Shown in pieces: positions 33,565 through 45,199 of a stretch of 64,000 nt of DNA (its first letter is position 1; every line of letters begins with the position of its first letter). The notes beneath the pieces were generated by a model. The model made no database searches. It saw nothing but the letters and a program-made list of their open reading frames with translations, and was not told where the DNA came from. The position numbers were made by a program, and so were the translations under genes. Source of the stretch: Schistocephalus solidus (taxonomy: Eukaryota; Platyhelminthes; Cestoda; Diphyllobothriidea; Diphyllobothriidae); the NCBI GenBank assembly GCA_017591395.1, contig WEDG01000731.1, positions 124,001 to 188,000 of the forward strand, read 5' to 3'.

Positions 33565-33945
33565 TTTCTACACGACAGTTCGACCGTCGTAATCCGACGA
33601 TGTCCACCGTATGCTCATGGGAAAGTTGAGCAGGGACGGTGACTTGCGCGTGATTTAGTTTTAAGTGATAGTAGACTTGCACTGCATCTACCGCAATCTC
33701 TCCTCCTCCCCCACCTGAGCCTGGTGTCAAGACAGAGTCAAGAAGATCGGAGGCGGGAGAGGACGCAGGTGGCTGGCGCGGCCGGGTCGCCTAAGTCCTA
33801 GCCGCCCCTAGGCGTGCCACCACACCTCCATATTCGGCATTTGTTATGGGAGCGCAACCCGAATAACGCCTGCCGTGCCCTAATTTGGACCCCATCGTTG
33901 GTCCAACGCATCTACCACGTGGCCCGTTTAGGGGGCACTATTTTC
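33565..33945 (+). repeat. Dispersed repeat family B, near-complete copy
   Basis: Closely similar to 25430-25790 along its length, with an extra gtgatttagttttaag near 33652. It ends in ggcccgtttagggggcac. Confidence 0.75.
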
Positions 33946-34374
33946 TACACAATACTCTAATCAAATGCATAGACACATTCTGTGACAACACGGAGGAATC
34001 TGGTGGGGAGAGTGTACTTCAGAGTTGTAGAAGATACATTCGGACGAGGCGATTTGCCTGCGGTTTCGCGCTTTAGCGCCCAAATTTAGAGCCACGCGGT
34101 AAGTAAACTGTCTGCCAGCTCCACCAGCTAAATTAGCAGAGCCGACGCGGACGGACCCGAGTTGCCTGAGCCGCCACTTTGCGAACTAAAAATAGTCTCT
34201 GAGCGTTGGGTGAATGGAAGCAACGGCGGATGCCGAGCCAACGACTGACTGATTACCTAACACGTGTGCGCTGGTGATCGACGCGCACGAAGTAGACTGG
34301 GCGAAACCGCAGTCAGCTGTGAATTCTAATTTGCGGAAAAATTGGAGCAAGGCAAAAAGAGAAGGGGGGTGGTT

Positions 34375-34548
34375 GAGGAGGAGGAGGAGGAGGAGGAGGA
34401 GGAGGGGGAGGAGGAGGGGAGGAGGAGGAGGAGGAGGAGGAGGAGGAGGAGGAGGAGGAGGAGGAGGAGGAGGAGGAGGAGGAGGAGGAGGAGGAGGAGG
34501 AGGAGGAGGAGGAGGAGGAGGAGGAGGAGGAGGAGGAGGAGGAGGAGG
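34375..34548 (+). repeat. (GGA)n purine tract
   Basis: 174 bp with only purines on the plus strand, mostly pure GGA. Long open frames of Gly, Arg, Glu or, on the other strand, Pro and Ser are artefacts of the repeat. Confidence 0.95.
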
Positions 34549-34559
34549 CGTTAGAGGGC

Positions 34560-34960
34560 GTTTCGCAGGCATCATGCCCATCCCCACGATGGCGCAAGCC
34601 TCTGTACGCAGCCACGCGTGCGCCGCGTGCACAACAAAATCCTGCCCTGATTGGCGATGGGCCACGACCAATGACAATGCCATGCCGTCCAGGGCGGCGC
34701 GGTTTGGTCAGAATCATTCCGCTGCGTGGCGGCATAGTCAGTGTTTGCGTCTATACTAATATTGATCAAGCGGCAGGATGCCAGAAGAAGTAGCAACAGC
34801 AGCAGCAGCAGTGCGAGTTAAAACGTGGCGGCAGCGACCACGGAGGCGACGATAAAGACGAGCAGGGCGAAACGCACGTAAGCACCGGGGCAGCAAAAGG
34901 TGTAAAGCCAACCAATCGAGGGGAGGTAGTGTGGTGGGGCAGCGAGTGAAGGGAGATTAT
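34560..34960. promoter_or_regulatory. GC-rich stretch with three CCAAT boxes, possible promoter
   Basis: Rich in CpG, with ATTGG near 34650, CCAAT near 34669 and CCAAT near 34911, plus an AGC run at about 34795-34811. It lies 2.2 kb upstream of the first readable kinase exon and differs from surrounding AT-rich DNA. No TATA box or transcription start can be assigned. Confidence 0.3.
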
Positions 34961-34969
34961 TTTGAGTGG

Positions 34970-36450
34970 GGATCATAGAGCGGTCTAGCATTCTGGTTCA
35001 GAAAAGATTCCGGCAAACAATAGTTAGCACAAGACAACTCAGAGAGAATCGCGTAGCCGGGGAAAAAAGGCTATTATATGGCATGGTGAATGAACTACTA
35101 AAAATTAATTGAGTAGTAAACTGACGAGGAAGATTCGGCGATCCACTGGAGATGTGATTTGAATCTGAATGGCTAACGCTAATCTGTGCTTCAAACATCG
35201 AGCAGACTGGCTATTTATCTTTTCACTGCCAAAGGCATTGTTTGAGAAGGTTGCCGTGAGTAAACGGTCTGGTAAGACGGAAGAGGTGGAGGCCCGGGTT
35301 CCGGATTAATTTACCACCGGTATGTCACTCCTGATATGTGCATACGAACATTCTTCTCCTGACAACTAGCCGAAAGTGCGTGTTGATTCTGGCTGCGTCG
35401 ATGTGTTCCGGTATCGCGCACTGCACGTCACTAAATAATCTTCATCGCTATGGCTTGGTGGAAGTGTAGACTGGGGAAGGCTGTGTGGACGTAACGCGAC
35501 GTCCCCAACCAGCACACAAAGCCTGTCTCCGTAAAGCACCACCATGATAGGCTAGAGAATGGACACTTTCAGTTTATTAAAAGACTCCTGTTGTCTTCCG
35601 CCCATCTAGTAATTTTTTCTCGTCGAACTTACTCGGTTGCTTACTAGGGGGCAAGCGACGGCGATCTATACATTCCAGGAAAACGGGAATCTCTGGTTTT
35701 TTCCCCAAGAAACGTTGAATCAGAGCTGGTTGGTGCAACTAGCGGCGCGGTCGAAACCTCCAGCCATCTTCTGCGTCTCCTCGTCAAAACGGGAAATCGT
35801 GTTGAAAAATCACCGGAAGCCGCTTATGTACTACTTTTTAGTAAGGGAGATGGCCTTGAAACTCGGGAAAACGCAGTGTTAAATCACGATGACCTTAACA
35901 ACTAGAAAAATTGCAACATATCATACTGACGATAGGCCCAAAATAACGTTTAAGTCGTAAAATGGATGGATGGCAGATTTCCGAATCGGCGGGTAGGAGG
36001 TGATCTCATAGTTCAAAATTGTTTAGCCCCATGTAGTGACGGCAAGACTGGTTCTCCCCAATCAAGGATGTCTAAGAGGGAACAGTATGACTAGCAACTT
36101 CCGGTAGGTAGGCTTCAAAGCAATCCTTCAGGATAATTACTGCACCAGGACTTCCGCTCCTTGCTGCCTACGAATAAGCCCAATTTGCATACTATTAGGA
36201 CAAGTTCAGAGGGGGTGGGGAGTATGATGAACCGACCGGCTGTCAAAATGGTCCACGAGAGAAGGGAATGCTCACGGCCCACTTGACGGAAAGGGGTGAC
36301 TCACCTGTCTGCATGACCAGTAAATCCCAACAGCGTCACATGTGTTACGCCTCTACAGTATGTCAAGGCCCGTTGTGCGCCCGCAGAAACAGCTGTGCAG
36401 AGCACAGAGCGAGTCTATGCGATACTGCGTAATATTTTTGCGGAAAATGA
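34970..36450. other. No gene recognised
   Basis: Mixed-composition sequence with no family match by eye on either strand. Confidence 0.4.
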
Positions 36451-36728
36451 AAAAGGAGGAGGAGGAGGAGGATGATGATGAGGAGGAGGAGGATGATGAG
36501 GAGGAGGATGATGATGAGGAGGAGGATGATGATGATGAGGAGGATGATGATGATGATGATGATGAGGAGGAGGAGGAGGAGGAGGGGAGGAGGAGAGGAG
36601 GAGGGAGGAGGAGGAGGAGGAGGAGGAGGAGGAGGAGGAGGAGGAGGAGGAGGAGGAGGAGGAGGAGGAGGAGGAGGAGGCAGATGAGGAGGAGGATGAG
36701 GAGGAGGCAGATGAGGAGGAGGATGAGT
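36451..36728 (+). repeat. Compound (GAT/GGA)n tract
   Basis: Interrupted GAT and GAGGAT units, then nearly pure GGA (about 36600-36680), then two copies of a 27-bp unit beginning cagatgaggagg at 36681 and 36708. Confidence 0.92.
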
Positions 36729-36729
36729 A

Positions 36730-39700
36730 ATAACTAGGACAACAAATGATAGATACAACCAAGCAGTAAAAACGACAGGGCACTGACCGAAACTGAAGCC
36801 ATTCGGGCCACGAGAAGTGAAAAAGCAACAAGAATTAGGAAAAACCTTGTCGCAACTGTAAACACGTCTGGCTGGCATTGCTAAACGCTTATTTATCAGC
36901 TGTTTGGCAGTTGCTACCATGGGCGACGACAAATTTTGTTGATATTTAGAGGGAGTATATGCATTTCAGGGTCATACCATAGCTGCTGATTTTGGCAAAG
37001 ACGCCGATAAGTTTTTTGAGGCAATGCAAACAAATCAAATGGGGGGAGGGGTGAAACAGGGTTTCAGTCGAGTAATGTAGAAGCAACCGTTCTGGGCATA
37101 AATGTCATGTGACCGTAGTCTGCGACCTGATTGCAGGATGGAATGGGGGATTAAAAAATCAGTCTCCTCTGGGGTGTGATAATTGAATTAGGTATGGCGA
37201 CAGATACAACAGAGAGGCTGCAATTGCCATTTCAGACGCGCTTGTGAATGGTAAACAACTTGTGACGGTAAATACAACAGAGATTGCTATTCAGACCTCC
37301 CTTGGTAGGTTCGATGATCCGTTCAAGGGATCAAGAAAGTGTGGGATGTTTAAAATGCAGTCACCCACAAAAAAAACTAGAAAAACGGGTGGCCAGAGTG
37401 CGAACCGAGTTTTGTCACAAGTAAAAGCTTAACAGTTCAATGAAATCTACCTGAAAAGAACCGAAAAGCAACGATGATCGGAGGTGGGATAAGATTCACT
37501 ATAGTTCAGCAAAGCCCGCAAACTTTGGATATTGTCGGAACATGCTATCAGGTCGGCTTTTTTTAAAAAAACTATGTCAATCTAACCAACATTGATAACG
37601 TAATGACTGTACTTCTGCGCATAATCTTCAGTGACAACTTAACGGTGCGAGGGAACAAAGACGTAGGCATTATTTCTGGCGGGGAGAGGGCAAATTAACT
37701 CTCTAAATTGGTACCATACCAGCAAGTTAACCGCAGTAAAACGTGGATAACAGTAAACCAGACGCAAATGGTCGGAAAGTCGCTCACTTAGTTGGCTTGA
37801 AACTACCGGTGCACGCTGTGCTTTCTGTGCCAACTACGTTAGCTTAACCAATTTCATGAAGTGGTGAACGAAATTCCGAATAGCAATTTCGAGAAGGATA
37901 CTTTACTGGTTGTAGTACTGATTATCGTGATGCCAAATCCTCATATAGTCTGGTCACACCGGGATGTTGGTCTTTGCGCGCACTTGTTTCCGGTCGCCTG
38001 AGGAACTGACTACTTAAATAAATTAGATGTTTTTTACATTTATTTTCAATGCTCTTATATCTGGAAGCATATTTTATAGACAATATGCACAAAAATATCT
38101 GTACGTGGCCTCATTTCTTAAGAACTTACTTCCTCTTCGAACTTTATACCTGAAGAAAGGGCTTCTGACGGTTGTAAAAATATGGTATTATTAAGTTTTT
38201 TAGACCCTGGAATGTCAAATTAAATAGCTATCGTATCTGTTCGTTTAGTAATGCTCCTTAAGGAGTAGATAACATGGATATCATCAATAGGAAAATTTAA
38301 TGAGCCCTACATGGCAAAAAACTTAACAGCACAAAGGAATTTAAGATCGTACTTACGTGAAAAGTGCACACTAAACCTTAAAGGCCAACACAAAGGTGGA
38401 TCAGGGCTAAAACTTACCCGGGAATTATAAAGCGTTTTTTAATACCTAATAATGTCTTTATATCGACTATCATATTTTTGTCAAGACGTTATATGCTATA
38501 AAATGAGTACAATAACGGATATTTTCACATGTTTTCTATAAAATATATTTTTGTGAGGGAATCGAAAATCAATGGGTGAACTTCATACTACTTAAGGTAT
38601 GCTGTATGATACCCAGTATTATAATCTCCCAAAGTAATCCTTTCTAATTAAAACTTTTTAAAAAAATTCGATAAATATTTCATGGTATGGTCAATGATTG
38701 TAGATCCCGTAACCACGGCCAAAAAGTTTGGCTGAGGCGCGATTGGGAAGCAACCTATTAAATACTACTCCCTCGGAGAAGCGCCAAAATTCCTCGCTTT
38801 TATTTATTATGTTTTCGCATGTCGATCATAAGTCAATCTTTGCGGACCATGGGGCGCACCGGTAGATTGTTTTAGAATAACAGTCCAGCCTTTATGTGAT
38901 TACTATGCGCATGAAACACTTTTACATTTTAGTTTTCAATGATTTGTCTGCCCATAATCGATGTCTTAATGCAAGTTGGTTTTGCGTTTTGGAGACCTGA
39001 AGGAGTTACTTCTTGCCAAAATCTGGTTAATTAGCATTTACCCGTGGTCGGTTGGGCGGATTAAGCTTCTACTGTAATTTATATGTTACTCGATCAAGAG
39101 ACCGTGCCTGATCTTGTTAGAGGTCAAGTATAGGTCAAGTCGATTGCCAGTCATATCGGATGGATTCAGACTGGATGGCTGATTCATTGAGTCTTACGCT
39201 GCTTACTTTTCGGAAGTTAATAGTGCTGTCAATTCAAGCGATTTAACTTCCCTTGGACGTCTTTTGTCAATTGATTTCAATTAAGCGGGCGATAACTTTC
39301 AGCAGGGAACTCGCTAAATAAACCGTGATGAATGCTGTCAAAAGTAAGACTACCATGGACTTAAAAGAAGAGGTTCAGGCTGCCGGATCTACCTTCTATT
39401 ATCTGCTAAAACATCGCAAAATTTCAGGCTGTGGGTGAAAGCAGCTTAAACTATTTATGTATTATAATATTCAATTTTAAAAAACAGATTTTGAGCAGAG
39501 TAAGTGAAAAGAAACTTTAAAATTATAGAGTAATTGGGGCGCTTTAGGAAATCTTTTGCGCATTAAAAAAATCAAAACGAGATCGAGGCAGTACACTATT
39601 TTTGATTGCTGCATAAATAAATGGTTAAAACATGCGGGCAAAAAATCATCAGCTAATGGTACGAATCAGATAGCAGCAGAGGACGATAGTGATAATGACA

Positions 39701-40840
39701 TCAAAGGGGCGAAACGCGAAAGGCTGTGAAAACACCAAAACTTACGGAGTAGCAAATCATTCGAAGATGATCATCTCCTTGTGACCTTAAGGATTCGAAA
39801 CGACGAATGAACGATAGAATGAGCGGGTCCGCAAAGTTTTCGGAGCCATAGGATAATTTTCAAGAAAGTCTAACAGTTTTTCTTTAAAGTAAACTGAACC
39901 ATGAGAGCCAGCGAGGCAGGAAATAATGAAGTAAGGTGCATCACAAGCAGTTACTTTCTGGAAAAAACATTTGCTTTGATTTCCTAAAAAGTTGTGCACA
40001 CTAGCAGCTGACGGCTCAAATGGTGTTATTTTCGAACTCGCCTGTGCATCATATTTTTGGGCGATCCCATTGGAAAAGTTTAATGTCATGGCTATCCAAT
40101 GACAATGATCGGGACCGAAGGGTCTGAAGTGACGGAACTCAATTCAAATCAACTGATTTAAATAATCGATGCAAATGCACTAATGGATGATCCGACAATT
40201 TGTATGTTATGACGGAACATGATGCTAATGTACCTGGAGGTAAAATTTAACGTGGTTAATTATCAAAATAATTAATCATGCAAAACTTTTTGTTGCTACT
40301 ATGACCTGTCACACTTACGTCAACTTGCTTCAACAGTTTGTCATGCCAAGCACTAGGAACGTCCTGTACATTTCCTATTTTTCGTTCCAGTGCGTATTGT
40401 AGCACTTAACATATGTGTAACCGAATTTCGTGGTTCTGGAAATGCAACGCATTAATCAAGTCCGAGGTTGCAGATGTTTTCGCTGGGCGTGTTTGGATGT
40501 AAAATTACTTTTTAATTACGTTAAGCACGAAAATAAATTAATTTTCTCTTAACATTGTAGCCCATCTCATGCACACGCAGGCTGCCTGTCATTATTTTAA
40601 ATCATATCTCAACGTGGTGCTTAAATGCACTTCACAGATGTGCAAATAAAAATTTTAATGGAAGAATACGTTTTCAACGCAGCAGTTCGCACTCGTTAGA
40701 GAGCCGTTCTTGGATTACTTTCACGGTGATATATAGCTTCCGTAAAAGGTGCCCACTGTTCTCTGTCACCTATAACTCCAATCTGGACTTCAGCTGATTT
40801 ATAGCCTTTGGGTCCTACAATTACTCGTATACGAGCATCC
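36730..40840. other. AT-rich intergenic sequence
   Basis: About 38000-38660 resembles family C (cgaactttatacctgaag, atcgaaaatcaatggg). The rest shows no gene, RNA or named element. Confidence 0.4.
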
Positions 40841-40841
40841 G

Positions 40842-40843
40842 GG

Positions 40844-40909
<66 letters not shown>

Positions 40910-40911
40910 CC
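40842..40911. repeat. Perfect 70-bp palindrome with (TA)28 core
   Basis: GGCATCA, then (TA)28, then TGATGCC. The unique 7-nt flanks are exact reverse complements, so the whole 70 bp can form a cruciform. Confidence 0.95.
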
Positions 40912-41559
40912 AGGATCAGGAAATCTGTCTGCTCTGTCACTTAGGTGGAGAGACCTGTTTATTTGTATAGCCGCTACTATTCAAAAATTTTCGATAAGCT
41001 GATTAAGAAGATTTGATAAAACCACTTACGAGGCATAGAAAGCGGACCCGGCTAGAATCAACTGTAGGCGCCCGACCCAGCTGGTCAGTCGAATTAACCA
41101 AGTGTAATTTAGAGTATTAAAAGCGAGCTACGTTTCGAATAATTTTCCTTCTCCGGTTTGAGAATTTCCAATTTTCTCATGCCTTTTTTTGTCTTAAAAT
41201 GATGCTCTTAAGCACTCTTACAAAAATTTGTTAGCCCTAGCCTTTGAGAGCCTGCAAATGTTTAACTTAGTCTTGCTAGGTGGACACTTGACTGTGCATT
41301 TTCGGCAATATCTCGCACTTTACTTCTTTTTGATGGAAACAATACTTTGAGTACCACAATGGCAAAGTTTTCCGATAAAGAAATCTAAATTTAACTGCAC
41401 ATATTCGAACCATTTTTCAACCGGATTTTCCTTCCAATTTAGGAGAAAGCATGCCCTAATGCTCTAGAGCTTTCTGAAAGCTAACATTTTATCCTTTAGA
41501 AAATCAAATGTCTCCCGCCGCTCCTTCCGGAATCATAAGAATAACGTTGTACTGACTTT

Positions 41560-41880
41560 TGAACGGCGAAGCTTTAAGAAACGGCATTTACTTCTATTAT
41601 AATTGCCACCTTCATGCAGCGAACAGACGTTCGCCGACTTACCTGCTGGTGCAGAATACCAGATCCGTAACACTGAATGAAGAAGTCCTTCAACTGGTAC
41701 CTGTGTCAACTCTTCCCTGTCCTGAACGTTTATCCTACAATAAGCTGCAGTTTTTTCTCCTGAAAAATACTTGAAACAACGATCAGGATTTTTTTCACTG
41801 TCATCTTGACCCTCTACTGTATATATCTTTTTGACCTTTCCTGTAAACTGGCAATAAATAAATAAATACATATACATGAG
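41560..41880 (+). mobile_element. Possible LINE 3' end
   Basis: Ends in tatctttttgacctttcctg and aactggcaataaataaataa, a form common at LINE 3' ends with an AATAAA-type tail. The upstream sequence is too decayed to assign. Confidence 0.35.
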
Positions 41881-42104
41881 ACCCGATAGAACAAATACCA
41901 TTAGAAGCGATTAAATTCTAACATCACATCGATTTTTGGTGACCTTATTGAACCCCCTGTTAGGCTCAATATTGCCCACCTCCCTAAAATAAGTTTCATA
42001 ATTCCTTACAACCACTTATCCGTTTTGTTAAGTGCCGCTTCCAAATGACTGAATGTCGACCCTCACTGGCCGTTTAGCTTAGGAAAATCCCGGTCTACTT
42101 TTCT

Positions 42105-42190
42105 TTCTCCTTCCTTCCTTTTTTCCTTCCTTACTTCTTTATTCTTAGTTCCTGTCTGCTTATTCTTCCTTCTTCCTTCCTTTTATGTTC
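42105..42190. repeat. CTTC-rich tract
   Basis: Imperfect ccttccttc and cttc units; pyrimidine-rich on the plus strand. Confidence 0.7.
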
Positions 42191-42499
42191 TTACTTCTTA
42201 TTCGTGTGATTCAGCATGAATTCACGTAGAAACCATTTTCACTCAGCCATACTACGTTCTTGTCCTTCATAATCTTAAAAGGCGGGAAGAATGCGTTAAA
42301 GGTTGTTTTTTTACACAAAACTTAACTTGAAAAATGTTATGTGCAGGAATTGGGGCTATGGAGGCCTTTTTCGAGGTTGTGATCCTGAATTTAACGAAGA
42401 CTTCTTACGAAGTTATCTCCAGATCAATTTTGGGCAGTCTCAATGCAAGGACGTGCTAGAATATAAATTTCTTGTAAGATACCTACATATATATGAATT

Positions 42500-42930
42500 T
42501 ATGAGCTGGTGGACGGAAGCTCACCAATCGACTTCGAGACTCACTTGTCCCGTTGTGCCTTTGAGTTAACTCTCGAGCCCTGCCAACAGCCACTCTGCGG
42601 CTAGTAGTTAAACGCAGATGACCGTTACCGACAAAGACAAGGGAGACCAACATGGCGTTTTAATGACTTGTTAGCCCCAGTTTGTGTATCATCCGATGCT
42701 CTTGCTCGTGACCGGTTGATTAGAAGTTCAAAGCTATAACCCACTGCGCCACGGTCTTGTTGTAGTGTCCGTTGGTCGATGGACACTCGTTGATCGGCTA
42801 TTGGATGCACTCATCCAGTTCTGCGTTAGGAATGTCTATTGAGCCCTTCCAGCAGCCACTCAGTGGCTTGTATTATACGCAGATAAACGTCCCCTAAATA
42901 GGCAAAGGTGACTGGAGTTAATACCGCACC
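42500..42930 (-). mobile_element. Family A, tandem decayed copies
   Basis: The first unit (about 42500-42770) has the tail and a broken ribozyme. A second (about 42780-42915) has only the tail and stops exactly at GACTGG (42910-42915), the stem I strand next to the predicted ribozyme cut. Confidence 0.6.
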
Positions 42931-42959
42931 CTATCTATGAGTGTCTATTCACACAGGTT

Positions 42960-43160
42960 AATTTCCGATCCAACCCGCAATACAGCGAGCTGGTGCGCAA
43001 TGGGTTACAGCTTTGGAATTCAAAGCAGCAGGTCTCTGGTTCGAGCGTCAGATGGCCAACACGTGGGGTTGGGTATAGCTGGCTGATGACGGTTTATCAG
43101 TCAGAAAACGCCATTTTGGTCTCCCTTGTTTTTGTTTGTAATTTTCTCGTGTCTTTCATA
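42960..43160 (+). mobile_element. Family A copy, plus strand, with tRNA-like head
   Basis: A tRNA-like segment (gagctggtgcgcaatgggtt, then CTGGTTCGAGCGTC as B box) is followed by the ribozyme at 43077-43121. It is inverted relative to the adjacent minus-strand copies. Confidence 0.65.
43077..43121 (+). ncRNA. Hammerhead ribozyme, family A, weak stems
   Basis: CTGATGA at 43083-43089 and GAAA are intact. Stem II is GGTT-TATC-AGTC with wobble pairs, and stem I (AGCTGG with TTGGTC) is mostly wobble. Probably weak or inactive. Confidence 0.5.
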
Positions 43161-43759
43161 CTAGCTGTTGTGGCAGACCACTTGTATCCTTAGAGATAGG
43201 CCTCATCAAGACGACGGAGGCCAAATATAATGAACCCATGTATACTTAGTCCGTTTAGTATAATGAACGTGCTCCGGAATTTTTTTACGAATACACAGCA
43301 GACACCCGTTTAAGCGTGATGTACCCCAGTCCGTTTCGACCAGCAGCAGCAGGTTTTTGCATGCAAGCCCACGAAGTGGACAGATACCTTTATAATGGAT
43401 CTGCTCTGTCCGAAATGAGATTTTGTATGCTAACGCTCAAAGTATTCATTCGAAAATCGAGGAACTCAGTTAAGTATAGTTTACTATACTAAAAAATAGT
43501 AGGCATCGACTTTTAAAGACCCTATTAAAAACCGTTACCTACAATATTGCAGTTGAAATACGTGTAACTGCAAAGAAGTGTATAACATATTGACATAGAA
43601 AGAAAAATAGGTTTTTTACGAGTGGAATCTAGGCACAGTCATCCTGAAGGACCGATGATTACCTTTGTCAAAAAAGATATCACGTTATCTTTATGTATGT
43701 GCAAAGATTTTGTATGAGTTAGCAGCTCCTTCCTGTATGAATGAACGGTGTTTGTCACG

Positions 43760-45070
43760 CGAATTTAAATTCATTTTATGTTTGAGTGTGTCTGTCGTGT
43801 CCGTCCGTATGACGTCCTCTGGGAGTTCGTTCCAGTCACCGAAACTTGCTGCGAAAATGAATGTTGAGGAAAATCCATGTAGGAAAATGTTCCTTGAAGT
43901 TTGAGAGAATTTCCAGGTTGGTAAGTTGTTGTGGCCAATGGAAAAATGTGTTCGAAGTGTAGAGCACGGTCCTGATTCCTTACAAGCCGGTATGACTTTA
44001 TGAGATCACCTCGAATCTGCCTGGACGCAAAATGGAATAGGTTAAGAGTTTCAAGTCTGCATTTGTATGATAAAGACTTTGCACCCTTCATGACTGTTTT
44101 CCTCCTTTGAACCCTTTCCAGCAGTTTGAAATCTTTTTTCAGTCACAGTCGCAACGCCTGAATTCTATATTCCAGGTGTGAACGAATAAACGTCCTGTAT
44201 ATTTTCCAAAATATTTCCTTATAGATAGCTATGAAAAATTCTTGTAATTGCAAGCATGACAATGAATGCCTTTTTGGCCGCCCAGAAACATTGAGCGCAG
44301 GGCGTTAGGGATGACAAAATGGTGATTCCTAGGTCCTTTGGTTCGTATACATTTGACAGGCACCTGCCGTCAGGAAATTAATGATGGGAATCAGCTTTCA
44401 CGCTTGCTTTCTTCGTTTCGAGCAACAGTGCGACACATTTCTCAAAGTTAAACTTCATGTGCCATTTACCGGACCATTCAGATAGGTGGTTGAGTCATTT
44501 TTGTACAGCCTGTTCATCGGTACTGCATGTGATCTGTTGCCATATCTTGATGTCGTCTGCAAACATGACTCCCATGCTGTTTAATCCATTCATTTAATCA
44601 TTGACGTAGATTTAAAAAAATAATGGCCCAAGAACGGAGCTCTGAGTTACAAACACTCACAACCGGCACGGAAATTGATTTTGCATTGCCAATGCACATG
44701 GAATGTGATCAGCCTATCAAGTTATTTCCTAACAATTGACTAAATTCTCCCTTATTCCGAATTCATTGACTTTTTAGAGTAACCTGTTGTGAGGAACATT
44801 ATCAAAGGCTTTTTTTGAAGTCAATGTAGATGACATCACTGCTGGTTTCCTCACCTAATGATCTGGACCACTGTTCCATTGAATAGCGCATATTGGTCAA
44901 ACAGGCGCTTTTTCGTGAAAATCCATGTTTGGGCACTGTCGAGGAAGTTTTTTTCTTCGAGAAACTTCATGCTGGCCTCTGCGATGATCCTTTCAACCAC
45001 TTACCAACAAATGCATGTTAGGCTCACCAGTCAATAGATTTCAGCGCTGGTTCTGATATTCAATCCCATC
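43760..45070 (-). mobile_element. CR1-like LINE, 5'-truncated and decayed (copy 1)
   Basis: Minus-strand reverse transcriptase pieces occur in order: LVSLTC and VVERIIAEASMKFLEE near 45.0 kb, SDVIYIDFKKAFDNVPHNRL near 44.8 kb, SVLGP near 44.63 kb, MFADDIKIWQQ near 44.55 kb, and RLETLNLFHFASRQIRGDLI near 44.03 kb. Frameshifts and stops are many. Confidence 0.8.
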
Positions 45071-45199
45071 ACGCTATGCTTCGAGTTCTCACTGTTTTCC
45101 AAACCAAATTTACCCGATAATTGGGAAAAAACATTTGGAAGGGTGACTTCTCACTTATGAGAAGACAAATGTCAGAGATATCCTGAGAAACAGAACTTC

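Noticed and set aside
34186..34759. Long open frames rich in Pro, Ser, Gly, Arg or Glu on both strands
   Set aside because: They are readings of the (GGA)n tract, open in all frames because the repeat has no stop codons.
36342..36932. Open frames up to 189 codons over the GAT/GGA tract
   Set aside because: Same artefact; flanking residues show no family resemblance.
41533..41901. A 122-codon minus-strand open frame
   Set aside because: No recognisable domain; the opposite strand looks like a LINE 3' end with an AATAAA-type tail.
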